DNA of 64,000 nucleotides from NCBI GenBank assembly GCA_944989445.1, contig CALYLW010000018.1:1468430-1532429 (forward strand), in the 5' to 3' direction. The stretch comes from Ampullaceana balthica. Taxonomy: Eukaryota; Mollusca; Gastropoda; Lymnaeidae. Shown here in pieces: positions 12,226-22,136 of the stretch (positions within the stretch are counted from its first letter, which is position 1; the number at the start of each line of letters is the position of its first letter). A model generated the notes under the pieces. That model was not told the DNA's origin and did no database searches. It was given only the letters and a program-made list of their open reading frames with translations. The position numbers were made by a program, and so were the translations under genes.

Positions 12226-13758
12226 AAATCCCTTATATTAACTTCACCGCCGTCTCATGGGCGGGCGGAAAAACAGAAGTCAAAAATGACCCACTTCCAA
12301 TGATCCGATCGAACTGAAATTTGGCACACGGACCCGTCTTACCTAACAATGCATCGTATCAAAATTTCTGATCGATCGAACGTACCGTAATTAAATTAAT
12401 GCATTTTTAGTTTATCCTTATATGAGGTATGTAATTTAAATTCACGATTTGTTATTGTTTTTTTGCCACGTGAAAGTTTGAGCATTGAGGCGACCCAACG
12501 AAACGACGGTGCGCTTTTGTTTACATTTTTCGTGTCACTCTGAGCTCGGTCAAGCGAATCGGTGACCAGACTTTTCCCCTCTCCCCCTCCCACCCACCCC
12601 TCCCCCCTAGGGTTATGAAGCAAACTTGTGTTAAGACAGATTCAGTCTGTAAATGTTTGAAAATAATCAATACTGTTAGTTATGTCTCATATATAAGGGA
12701 TTTATAGTCAAAAAACTTTGTTTTTACGGGTTTGTTTTATTAAATCCCTTATATTAACTTCGCGGCCGTCTCTCTCTCTGTCTTGGGCTCGGCGGGCGGA
12801 AAAACAGAAGTCAAAAATGACCCACTTCCCATGATCTGATCGAACTGAAATTTGGCACACGGACCCGTCTAACCGAACAATGCATCGTATCAAAATTTCA
12901 GATCGATCGAACGTACCGTAATTAAATTAATGCATTTTTAGTTTATCCTTATATGAGGTATGTAATTCAAAATTCACTGTTTGTTATTGTTTTTTTTCTT
13001 CCAGTTCCACGTGAGTTTGAGTTGACGCCGACCGTCGTGTTGACGCCAACCGTCGTGCCGACACCCCCTCACATCCCACCCCCATTTATTAAAGACAAGG
13101 GACATCACTCGGTGTCAGTCTGTAAATGTTTGAAAATAATCAATACTGTTAGTTATATCTCATATATAAGGGATTTATAGTCAAAAACTTTGTTTTTACG
13201 GGTTTGTTTTATTAAATCCCTTATATTAACTTCGCGGCCGTCTCTGTCTGTCATCATCTCTCTCATGGGCTCGGCGGGCGGAAAAACAAAAGTCGAAAAT
13301 GACCCACTTCCCGTGATCCGATCGAACTGAAATTTGGCACACGGACCCGTCTAACCTAACAATGCATCGTATCAAAATTTCAGATCGATCGAACGTACCG
13401 TAATTAAATTAATGCATTTTTAGATTATCCTTATATGAGGTATGTAATTTAAATTCACGGTTTATTATTGTTTTTTTGCCACGTGAAATTTTGAGCTGAC
13501 GCATTGAGGCGACCCAACGAAGCGACGGGCGCTTTTGTTTACATTTTACGTGTCACTCTGAGCTCGGTCAAGCGAATCGGTGACCAGACTTTTCCCCTCT
13601 CCCCCCCCCACCCCTCCCCCCCCACTAGGGTTATGATGCAAAGTTGTGTTAAGACAGATTCAGTCTGTAAATGTTTGAAAATAATCAATACTGTTAGTTA
13701 TGTCTCATATATAAGGGATTTATAGTCAAAAACTTTGTTTTTACGGGTTTGTTTTATT
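12226..13758. repeat. Three tandem copies of a ~500-bp repeat (family B)
   Basis: Copies start at 12226, 12742 and 13214. Each opens with AAATCCCTTATATTAACTTC and closes with an inverted counterpart, ATATAAGGGATTTATAG, followed by an AACTTTGTTTTTACGGG stretch. Shared interior motifs include GAACTGAAATTTGGCACACG and GATCGATCGAACGTACCGTA. A fourth, shorter copy is at 43398-43740. The tandem head-to-tail layout of a TIR-like unit suggests amplification by rolling-circle or unequal exchange. Open frames of 60-75 codons inside are shadows; poly-C runs occur in copies 1 and 3. Confidence 0.85.
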
Positions 13759-14472
13759 ATAAAATTAAATTAACCCGCGACCCCTGCTACCATTGAACAA
13801 TTTTAATTAGGTAATTAAAAAAAACACGAAAATATAATTTTTATATTAATTTATTTTAAATTGAATGAATAATTAATTGAATGCGATGGTTGATATCGCA
13901 TATTATTAACCAGCTCATTATTCGCGGTTTGAGTTTTTGTTAACGCCAAACTCATATCATTTTCAACATTTAATTATTTACTTTTTTTTTAAAGAATAAG
14001 AGTTGAAAATCCACTCTCGCAGATATTCAGATTGCTATACACAAATTGAACTAAAGCTCGAAAAGCAAGAATCAATAGATACCCCACGAGAATTGTGTGA
14101 GGAATATTTCATTAAACAAGTTATGTGCTGAGGAATCATTTGATAAATCCAAGAATTCACCTTCAGAGCAGTTCAACTTCAAGACACAATTAAAACTGAA
14201 AAATACATTATGTTGACTTAAAAAAACAAACAACTTTACTGCATAACTTTGCGACCCCCCCCCCAAAGAACCCGACGCATAGGTTGGGAACCCGTGTCTT
14301 AGAATATGCAATAAACTATTCCAGCACCAAACACTCACCTATTTGTATTTAGTTGGTTAATTTTATGGATTTGTTTTGCTGCCGTAAACAAATTGATAGG
14401 TTGGTTAGTTGAAAACGACCGTTACCTTCCAGAACAGTTGATGTCGTCATCAATAACATGAGCCAGCAAACA
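13759..14472. other. AT-rich hAT interior and flank
   Basis: Up to 14296 this is the interior and right end of the hAT relic, with a 10-C run near 14257. Beyond it lies anonymous DNA. The 88-codon minus frame at 14072-14338 crosses the transposon boundary and has no recognisable domain. Confidence 0.5.
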
Positions 14473-14588
14473 CAGGTCAACTGGGTGCTAACAAAACAAT
14501 GGTTCTCACACTATCAAGACTTGGCCAACCCAGGTCAACTGGGTGCTAACAAAACAATGGTTCTCACACTATCAAGACTTGGCCAACT
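14473..14588. repeat. 58-bp direct duplication
   Basis: Two near-identical head-to-tail copies (14473-14530 and 14531-14588), each starting CAGGTCAACTGGGTGCTAAC. Near-complete identity points to a recent local duplication. Confidence 0.93.
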
Positions 14589-15039
14589 CAGGCGTTACCT
14601 CAGATAAAATTTGGATTAACACCAGTAAATATACCACAAAAAACTGATGGCTTTCTTTTAGACTGAAGAGTGTGAAAAGTGATTTCAATAAATTAATAAA
14701 CATTAGGAAAATTTTAATGTAGCTTTGAGCCGAGCGGATAAGCCAACGATATTATTTTGTTTCCTCTGGTTGTTGTTTGTGAGAATGAGAAACGAGCCAA
14801 TAGCCTAGAAGAAAGATTTTAGTTTTAATTGGTTTTGTATCAACAAGAAAATCATTTCACTGGTTTTAACTTGCCAAAGTGTCCGAGCTTAAACTTAGAA
14901 TCAGTGAAAGATGGTAAGACAATAACAGTTCTGTATGTGGTATCATAACTGCTAACTGTATTTTTGTGTAATAAGTTTTAAGACGTAAGCTAAGACTAAG
15001 ACTTCATTCTGAAGACTTAGATAATCTCAACTCAACAGG
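14589..15039. other. Anonymous stretch
   Basis: Moderately AT-rich, without repeats, domains or RNA motifs that I can recognise. Confidence 0.4.
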
Positions 15040-15250
15040 TTCATTATCATCGCTGTTAGGTCATCTCTGCATCAGCTCAGCTCTCACTTAATAAGGTCAT
15101 CTTTCACCCTGTCAGGTCATCTCACCTAATAAGGTCATCTCTCACCTTAACAGGTCATCTCTCTCATTATCAGCTCATTTCTCCTGTATCAGTTCATCTT
15201 ACCTGTGTCAGGTCATTTCACCTGTTTCAGCTCATCTCACCTTCGCTATG
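15040..15250. repeat. Degenerate CAGGTCATCTCACC repeat
   Basis: A loosely periodic 15-30-bp motif with GGTCATCT or GCTCATCTC cores repeats about 11 times with many substitutions and length changes. It looks like an old minisatellite. Confidence 0.7.
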
Positions 15251-15440
15251 TTCAAGGAATGTCATAAAACACATCTTAATTAGATGTAGACATCAGTGTA
15301 GTCCATGGTTCGAGTTAGGACTGAAAGGCTCGCCACAGAACTGCCACTTGTGTCACAAACAGAAATGTAAACATTTGGAATATGTGTTAACATCTACTCG
15401 ACAACTTTACAGGAACGGTAAACATTTCTTAACGGTTGTC

Positions 15441-16000
15441 GACACAACGTCATCTATAGACTCGACTCATTCAGCATGTCGACACAACGTCATCTATAGA
15501 CTCGACTCATTCAATATGTCGACACAACGTCATCTATAGACTCGACTCATTCAACATATCGACACAACGTCATCTATAGATTCCACTCATTCAACATATC
15601 GACACAACGTCATCTATAGATTCCACTCATTCAACATATCGACACAACGTCATCTATAGACTCGACTCATTCAACATGTCGACACAACGTCATATATAAA
15701 CTCGACTCATTCAACATATCGACACAACGTCATCTATAGACTCGACTCATTCAATATGTCGACACAACGTCATCTATAGACTCGACTCATTCAACATATC
15801 GACACAACGTCATCTATAGATTCCACTCATTCAACATATCGACACAACGTCATCTATAGATTCCACTCATTCAACATATCGACACAACGTCATCTATAGA
15901 CTCGACTCATTCAACATGTCGACACAACGTCATATATAAACTCGACTCATTCAACATATCGACACAACGTCATCTATAGACTCGACTCATTCAACACTTG
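15441..16000. repeat. 40-bp minisatellite with a 240-bp higher-order unit
   Basis: Fourteen 40-bp units begin GACACAACGTCATCTATAGA. Variant units (TTCCACTCAT, CATATATAAA, CATGTC/CATATC endings) follow the same six-unit order in 15481-15720 and 15721-15960, so the array grew by duplicating a six-unit block. Junctions often create GTCGAC palindromes. Confidence 0.95.
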
Positions 16001-16076
16001 GCAGTACTCGCACGTCAAATCATCCTTACAGCATCCATCAGATTCCACTATGTGATCAAGACTGGACACCCCATCC

Positions 16077-16255
16077 ATGCAGGCACCTCACTGTACCTCG
16101 CCACCCCAAACACCTCACTGTACCTCGCCACCCCAAACACCCCACTGTACCTTGCCACCCCAAACACCCCACTGTACCTCGCCACCCCAAACACCCCACT
16201 GTACCTCGCCACCCCAAACACCCCACTGTACCTCGCCACCCCAAACACCTCACAC
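16077..16255. repeat. 27-bp minisatellite, ~6.5 copies
   Basis: The unit TGTACCTCGCCACCCCAAAC plus ACCCCAC is repeated with few changes. All local open frames on both strands (nine-residue periods) come from it. Confidence 0.92.
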
Positions 16256-16498
16256 CAACCGTCCCCACCTAACAACAATGTGTTTACATTTTTACAAAAC
16301 AATGCAACCTCCCACGCTTAGCTGGCCTCTTTCTCCGATTCGTCAAGTGGCCCGAACCACGTGACGTCTATAAAAAGAAGTGTTTACAAACAGAACATGC
16401 GCTATTTAGTTCCGTGCCCGGCTGTGGACGCCTTGTCGTGACGTCACTCTTGACTCTTGGGGTGATTCGAGGTCAAAGACGCATTAATTACATTTAGA
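16256..16498. other. Anonymous stretch between two arrays
   Basis: Mixed-composition DNA with a TATAAAA-like string near 16370. That alone is not evidence for a promoter, because no gene follows. Confidence 0.35.
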
Positions 16499-16620
16499 TA
16501 ACTACAACATCATCACCATAACTACAACATCATCACCATAACTACAACATCATCACCATAACTACAACATCATCACCATAACTACAACATCATCACCATA
16601 ACTACAACATCATCACCATC
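16499..16620. repeat. 20-bp minisatellite, 6 copies
   Basis: The unit TAACTACAACATCATCACCA is repeated almost perfectly six times. Confidence 0.94.
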
Positions 16621-17223
16621 CTCACCATGTTGGCAGACACTTCGACATCTCGATTTATTTTAATTTAATTTAAATTTAACGGCGCAACGCTCAAAATGGT
16701 GGCGTGGTAGATTTGCCGAAAGATTTCAATAAACGCTAAGAACAATTCTTTACACCAAATGTTAACCCCATAGCAGATCTCAAACAAGCTGTACGTATTA
16801 TTTAAATAACTGCCAATGAGAAAAAAGTTAAAACAATTCGACGAAAAGTTATTCAAACTTAAATTCCACTCTCGTGTTTGTGGGGTTCTTTAATTCATCA
16901 GTGTATTGCTGGGATCAGATCCATAATAATGAAATCGATTCTGATAGCAAAAAATCTCCAGTTTACTAAATCAACTTTTCTGTTCACAGACAGGCACTAA
17001 AACTTCTAGCGCTACCCATGATGAGGAAATTAATTTGTAACTTTAAAGTCCTTTGGATTTAGAAGTATTAGAACCGTTCTTAAAAAAAAGAAGCCTCGAT
17101 TAGTTTGTCATACTGCGGTATCCGTTGTTTTACCTGCATGGGGTGGTCTGTAAATTTTGGGTGAAGGGTGGTCCGCAGTTATAAGGCGTCATTACTAGGA
17201 TGTGAAGTCTTGTTAATGAGATG
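16621..17223. other. Anonymous AT-rich stretch
   Basis: No recognisable domain. A 63-codon minus frame (16665-16856) has no family resemblance that I can name. Confidence 0.4.
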
Positions 17224-17360
17224 TGTACATTTGATTGTACACTCAATGGTACACTCAATTGTACACCCAATTGTACACCCAATGGTACACTCAATGGTAC
17301 ACTCAATGGTACACTTAATGGTACACCCATGGAACACTCAATGATACACTGAAGTAAATG
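17224..17360. repeat. 12-bp minisatellite
   Basis: About 11 copies of AATGGTACACTC with variants (ATTGTACACCC). They grade into a looser ATGTATACTTC repeat up to about 17420. Confidence 0.88.
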
Positions 17361-17504
17361 TTCTTCATTCGGTAAAACCAATGTATACTTCATTGTATAT
17401 TTCATGGTATACTTCATTTCTCATGCCGATGGACTCAGCAACAATTTTTTTTTACAAAAAACAGAATCTTGAGATCCCCACAAGTGCCATTTTTCGTTAG
17501 ACTG

Positions 17505-18535
17505 AGAGTGTCCTAAAATTAAACTCGTTTCAGTTCAATGGACAATTTTTCATCAGATTAGTGGAGCTGCCATTTGAACCACAATGAGGCCTAGTTATGC
17601 TTGTATATTTATGAAGCCATTTGAATCACCCCTGGGGCGAACATTATTATGGTACTTGTCTGGAACACAACAAAGATACATCGATGATTGTATTAGAATT
17701 ACAAAGATGGACAAGCAAATTTGCAAAGTTTTATTGGCTTGCGTAGATAATTTCAGTCCCTTTACCACATTTACTTCCACTCACTATCCATTGGAGTGCT
17801 GTTAATTTTTTGATATAAAAATGAAATTGAACATAAACACAATATTTTGATCAATTTATTACAAGACTACAGACAGCCTTAGTTTCCTGATGTATTCATC
17901 GCCCCATCCTCAGTCTTGTCAACGCACCATCCCGTGTTGGCAACTACTGAGACTTAAAGACTCTGTGGCCATGAGGCAAACGTTTTTGGAAAAAATAGTT
18001 GAAAAAATAGTTGAAATTTTGGATTCTTTTCGAAGAATGTCATATCCTGAGCAAATTTGAACACCCGCTGTCAATCGAATTAAAGTAATGACCAGGCAGG
18101 AGTCTTTTAAGTCAACTTTTTCTTATTGTGATCGATCTAATATCCCCATAACCCTAGGACCCGCCAGGTGATTCTCAAAAACCGACCAATCCTCATGGCT
18201 GACCCTCTAACCCAGTGGGCCTTCAAAGAACCTTTCTTTTTGCTTTCCGGTGGGATATGAGTCTTCAAGATATATATATATATATGAAGTCATCTTCTTG
18301 CTATGAAAGCACACATTGTAAAAAGGTTGCAACCGTAACCGTTGCAATACTGGTCCATATGTAATTTAAATAGGCAGCATTTCTTTCCCTCTTGAAAAAA
18401 TTATTTTATAATAAAAGATTGTTTCACTAGCACAAGTCGCAACGTGATTTATGCATTCTTTGAAAACGGTGTAATAAAATCTACGTGGGTGAAACAATTA
18501 ATTGTTTGTGAGATCGGTTAAGAGAACATATGCAC
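17505..18535 (+). pseudogene. Penelope-like element remnant, copy 1 (RT palm to GIY-YIG)
   Basis: This is a decayed reverse transcriptase of a Penelope-like element (telomerase-related RT plus GIY-YIG endonuclease). The frame from 17584 reads RPSYACIFMK, then the catalytic box YIDD at 17677-17688. The aligned downstream DNA (17813 on) matches copy 2 at 42026-42760 block by block: the FLDI-like strand, the TDS-box, the AVNRIK region, the NRPILMADPL motif and the beginning of the GIY-YIG domain (CGCAACGTGATTTATGCA near 18438). Stops and frameshifts are frequent (in-frame TGA just before 17584; TAA after 17800; others near 18058), so it is dead. It ends abruptly at about 18533 where an AT-rich hAT fragment begins. 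The N-terminal part of RT is missing or unrecognisable. Family assignment is firm from combined RT and endonuclease motifs; the clade is not resolved. Confidence 0.82.
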
Positions 18536-18830
18536 GATTAATTAATCGTTAATTTCGATTAAAGCCAAAAATTGAAATTTATGGTGACATAAGTAACATC
18601 TATTAAACGTAATCGTCGAAAATCGAAATATCGTTGGAATGTCTTCTTTATATGGCATCTTTTAACCAAAAACGCAAGCAGACAAGTGTATTGACATCAT
18701 TTGGTTGAAGTGATATATAAACAGCCGCATTAAACAATCGTTCACATAGCTTTAGATTGTCTCAGTTGAAGTTTCTGATACTGTAGTGGATGTTTGGTTT
18801 TCATGTGATATGTAAGCGAAGCTTTAGAAC
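18533..18830 (-). mobile_element. Right-end fragment of BED-hAT family (minus orientation)
   Basis: The strings GATTAATTAATCGTTAATTT and AAAGCCAAAAATTGAAATTT match the distal part of the BED-hAT elements at 18831-19520 and 33295-34303, but in minus orientation. The matching opposite terminus lies at 19903-19983. The two fragments appear to be one older copy split by later insertions. Confidence 0.6.
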
Positions 18831-19520
18831 TAGAGCTGCGGAAATTAGCGATTAATTTCTCGATTAATCGTTAACAATTTTTATCGATTAAAATAATTTT
18901 AATCGATAAAATTAGATTAAAATTAAAGAAAATATTTTTAATATTTTTAAAATTTTTGTTATTAATAAATAATTAATTATTAATAATTAATAATAATTTA
19001 TATATTTTTTATGTACACATTTCTCCCGCGTAATATTATAATTTATTTTATTAATTTATGTGGACTGGCAGACGTCAATAAAAAAAATGGCTGACAGCAT
19101 CAGCGCAGTTAAATTTAAACATATAACTGTAAAGTTCATCAAAAATTTTGTTTTTAAGCTAACTGCGGATGGCAAAGTCGAAGATGGTGAAAAAGTTTAA
19201 TGTGTTCACTGCCTTAAACAATTCTATTTTAAAGGATCAAATACATCGCTAACGTACCACCTTCAGCACAAACATCCGATCAAGTATCAACATATTGTCA
19301 TAAAATTTAGTTCAAAATATTCTTAATTTTCAATGTCTGTGAGACAGGAGAAATAACTCAATAAAAAAGTCAATTACCTGTTTTTGTTACTTCTCTTGAA
19401 ATGTTCAGTTTAATGACGTCATAAATTTCTATTTTTGGCTTTAATCGAAATTATCGATTAATTAATCGTTAATTTTTCCAAAGTTAACGATTAAATTTAA
19501 GTTAATCGTTAACAGCCCTA
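18831..19520 (+). mobile_element. BED-finger hAT element, deleted copy (690 bp)
   Basis: It begins TAGAGCTGCGGAAATTA, and its right end complement begins TAGGGCTGTTAACGATTAA. Both ends are rich in ATTAATCG palindromic strings. Flanks TTTAGAAC (18823-18830) and GTTAGAAC (19521-19528) match at 7 of 8, an 8-bp hAT duplication. It retains only the first exon-like BED-finger region of a transposase. The inserted copy sits inside an older, opposite-oriented copy of the same family. Confidence 0.82.
19087..19331 (+). pseudogene. BED zinc-finger N-terminus of a hAT transposase, broken
   Basis: An ATG at 19087 opens MADSISAVKFKHITVKF. After an in-frame TAA at 19198-19200 the same frame continues CVHCLKQFYFKGSNTSLTYH and LQHKHP. 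That gives the CxxC...H...H arrangement of BED fingers, which bind DNA in ZBED/Ac-type hAT transposases. The catalytic RNase H-like domain is absent, so this is a terminal remnant. The homologous remnant at 33533-33679 (minus) carries different lesions. Confidence 0.72.
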
Positions 19521-19536
19521 GTTAGAACCATTGTAG

Positions 19537-19727
19537 CAATGATCCCTTTAAGCAGCGCCGCTGCGCAGATATTTGACCGACGCCACGCAGGAGTTTAGAA
19601 TCACCGCGCAGCAAATTTTGCAAAATAGTGCACACAAAAAATGGACATTGTGCAATTTTGCACAAGAGTTGTTGTTTGTTTAACATTGCACACGGACCAA
19701 CAAAGCGTAGACTTAGAGGTAACATTG
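19537..19727. mobile_element. hAT-type MITE, family A copy 2
   Basis: The ends CAATGATCCCTTTAAGC and, complementary, CAATGTTACCTCTAAG form inverted repeats. Flanks CATTGTAG and CATGGTAC match at 6 of 8. The interior matches copies at 12030 and 55792. Confidence 0.8.
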
Positions 19728-19983
19728 CATGGTACGGAAACGATTTATCTTAATGGACACAATAACCTTTATCAACATTTTGAACAGTCATGTCAGTCAA
19801 TAGTTTAAAACCAAAATGTTCGTGTAATCGTCAGGAAAAAAATTATATTTATCCGCCGAAATATTTTACTTTTTAACTTCCAGAACATTTATAAGCGGTG
19901 GGTCGATTAATCGTAAAAAAATATTTTAATCGTTAAAATCTTTTAACGATTAATCGAGAAATTTATCGTTAATTTCCGCAGCC
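19728..19983 (-). mobile_element. Left-end fragment of BED-hAT family (minus orientation)
   Basis: From about 19903 the sequence is the complement of the BED-hAT left end (ATTAATCGAGAAATTTATCG, then TTTCCGCAGCCC). Paired with 18533-18830 it marks an older outer copy interrupted by 18831-19520 and the MITE at 19537-19727. Confidence 0.6.
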
Positions 19984-19986
19984 CAA

Positions 19987-19987
<1 letters not shown>

Positions 19988-20043
<56 letters not shown>

Positions 20044-20050
20044 CATATAT
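19988..20050. repeat. (TA)n microsatellite
   Basis: About 25 TA dinucleotides directly abut the hAT terminus at 19983. Confidence 0.97.
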
Positions 20051-20351
20051 AGAATAATAGTGCTAACGAGAGATCACTTGTCAGTAGATATAGTGGGAAA
20101 TTTTGCCCAATTAATGTCTTTAGGATGCCTGATCCCTGGTTAATGTTTTGACTGGACAAACGTATTAAAGTCTACAACATCCTACCACGTAACAAACCAA
20201 CGGAGACGTTATGTTGAAGACTAAATGTTTTGGCCACGTATCCTAAATGTCGACTCACGTATTGACAAGATTGATTTCTGCCCAGTTCGAGACATATCCG
20301 GGTAGGCTAAGTGTGGGGGGAGGGGGGAGTCGTACATTCAATGTTGTAGGG
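20051..20351. other. Anonymous stretch
   Basis: Unique-looking DNA leading to the target duplication TTGTAGGG (20344-20351). No gene is seen. Confidence 0.4.
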
Positions 20352-20595
20352 CAGTGGTCCCCAACCTGGGGTCCGCGGACCACTAGTGGTCCGCGGAGAT
20401 GTGTCAGGGGGTCCGCAAGCAAAGGAACACTAAATTATTTACGTTTTTTTTTACTGAGGTGTATTTCTCTAGGGATTGTGCATCTTTCCATACACAAGAT
20501 GGAAAAGCTTGTTACCCGTTTTGGCGGCACCACGTCCAAAGAACATCAATGACACATAGCGCCGAGCGGACAACCGCCTACAATCAATCTTTGCG

Positions 20596-20668
20596 CTCTG
20601 TGTCGGCGCTCTTATGTCGGCGCTCTTATGTCGGCGCTCTTATGTCAGCGTTCTTATCACGGCGCTCT
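20596..20668. repeat. 14-bp repeat inside the hAT element
   Basis: GTCGGCGCTCTTAT is repeated about four or five times, the last copies degenerate. It lies just upstream of the recognisable transposase and replaces the region where a BED finger would be expected. Confidence 0.85.
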
Positions 20669-21751
20669 TTTGTTGTGCGCGATTTTGATGGGTGACCCGT
20701 GTTGGCAAGCTAAAGACATTTGCCATGAACTTCTAGGAGAGGCTGCTGTTAAAAATATAGCACATGTGCCATTGTTGGCTCCCACTGTAACTAGGCGCAT
20801 TGAGGGAATAGCCGAAGATATTGTGATACAATTGTTGGAGAGGATTAATTCATCACCGTGGTACGCTTTCCAGGTTGACGAATCTACATACATTGACAAC
20901 AAGGCAAAATTACTTGTTTATGTGAAATATGTTGATCATGAGGATGTACATGAGGATTTGTTATGTGCTCTATCTTTGTCAACCAACACCTCGGGAGCTG
21001 AACTGTTCAAGTCACTGGACACCTAAAATGGTCATTTTGTGTCGGCATCTGTACAGATGGAGCTGCTGCGATGACCAGACGACTGTCTGGTTTAACAGCT
21101 CGGATTAAGGAGGTTGCACCTGAGTGTTAATCTACGCATTGTATCATTCACAGGGAAATGTTGGCAAGCCAAAAAATGTCACCAGAATTTAACTGTGTAA
21201 TGATTGATGTCATTAAAGTTATTAACCACATCAAGGCACACGCCCTTAACTCACGCCTGTTTGAGAATCTTTTTGAGAAGATGGACGCAGCGCACAGATG
21301 CCTCCTTTTGTACACAGAAATAAGATCGTTGTCCAGAGGAAAATCGCTAAACAGAGTATTTGAATTACGAGAACCATTGCAAAGATTTCTCTCAGAAAAA
21401 AAGTCACCGCTGGCAGCAAATTTCAATGACAAGGTATGGGTCGCAAAACTTGCTTACCTGTGTGACATATTCAGCCAGCTCAATGAACTCAATCTGTCTA
21501 TTCAGGGGAAACTGACAACTGTTGTTTTCAAGTTGGCTGACAAAGTATCTGCATTTAAAGCCGAACTGGAGTTGGGGGAACGGCGAGGGAACAAAGGCAT
21601 TTTGGATATGTTTCAAACATTAGCGGGGATTCTAGGCGAGACTGAGATTGAGCACTCTTTGTCACAGTCGGTGCACGATCACCTGTCTTTGCTTTTAAGC
21701 GCTTCTTCCAAACCACAAAAGACCCAAGAACTCATTGATTTAACATTCTAG
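20628..21751 (+). pseudogene. hAT transposase, frameshifted and internally deleted
   Basis: This is a DDE-type RNase H-like transposase of the hAT superfamily, closest in style to ZBED5/SCAND3/FAM200 proteins. The first frame (20628-21026) carries AVKNIAHVPLLAPTVTRRIE, then VDEST with the first catalytic Asp, then LLVYVKYVDHEDVHEDLL. It ends at TAA 21024-21026. The coding sense continues in another frame with CVGICTDGAAAMT (the second acidic motif), is cut by TAA at 21128-21130, and resumes at 21158-21751 (STHCIIHRE, LNSRLFENLF, LLLYTEIRSLSRGK). The insertion-domain sequence is short, and the C-terminal dimerisation region with the last catalytic Glu is not evident. It cannot be active. The BED finger is missing. 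Confidence 0.88.
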
Positions 21752-21895
21752 TAAATTAAAATATTAAATAATCTTTAATTCACTTTTTGTGTAACTTTAT
21801 TTTATTTTGAAGGCATGTTTAAGTACAATTAAATTAAAACTATAAAATCAAAACAATCTAAAATACTTGTATAAACAATCAACGCAGCCGCAAAT

Positions 21896-21972
21896 CCTAC
21901 TTCCCCCCCACATTCTCCGCCCACCCATACCCCCCCCCCAACATTCTCCGCCCACCCATACCCCCCCCTAGG
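21896..21972. repeat. C-rich 33-bp repeat, ~2.5 copies
   Basis: A unit combining CATTCTCCGCCCACCCATAC with a run of 9-10 C is repeated just inside the right end of the hAT element. Confidence 0.8.
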
Positions 21973-22059
21973 GTTATGGGGCCGCGGAAAAATTATCGAA
22001 CTTTTAGTGGTCCGCGGCGTTAAAAAGGTTGGGGACCACTGTTGTAGGGCACTGCCCTG

Positions 22060-22136
22060 CAAATGGCCAAGTTGGCCCAGAAGATGGCCCAGTTGGCCCT
22101 GCGGATGGCCCAGTTGACCCAGATGATGGCCCAGCT
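22060..22136. repeat. GGCCCAGTTGGCCC-type short array
   Basis: About four imperfect 18-21-bp units (ATGGCCCAGTTGGCCC and relatives) follow directly after the right target duplication of the hAT element. Confidence 0.75.

Larger units (their letters stand above)
11999..14296. mobile_element. hAT-type relic hosting nested repeats
   Basis: The left end reads CGCAGGTCCCCAAC and the complement of the right end CACGGGTTCCCAAC, a hAT-like terminal pair. The flanks give an imperfect 8-bp duplication (GCTTATAA at 11991-11998, TCTTAGAA at 14297-14304, 6 of 8 matching). Inside lie a 181-bp MITE and three tandem copies of a 470-550-bp repeat, then AT-rich sequence with no transposase. The boundaries rest on end similarity plus an aged duplication. 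Confidence 0.6.
20352..22041 (+). mobile_element. hAT element with transposase relic (ZBED/FAM200-like group)
   Basis: The termini are CAGTGGTCCCCAACC on the left and GGTTGGGGACCACTG on the right, an exact 15-bp inverted repeat. They are bordered by a perfect 8-bp duplication TTGTAGGG (20344-20351 and 22042-22049). Subterminal GGTCCGCGGACCACTAGTGG and AGTGGTCCGCGG strings repeat at both ends. It carries a degraded transposase at 20628-21751 and a C-rich array at 21896-21972. At 1.7 kb it is about half the size of intact relatives, so it has lost internal sequence. Confidence 0.93.

Noticed and set aside
15441..16000. CRISPR array
   Set aside because: Units are contiguous with no variable spacers, there are no cas genes, and all context is eukaryotic. 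The same applies to the 34-, 38- and 51-bp arrays.
16340..16380. TATA-box promoter
   Set aside because: A TATAAAA string near 16370 in AT-rich DNA with no downstream gene is not evidence of a promoter.
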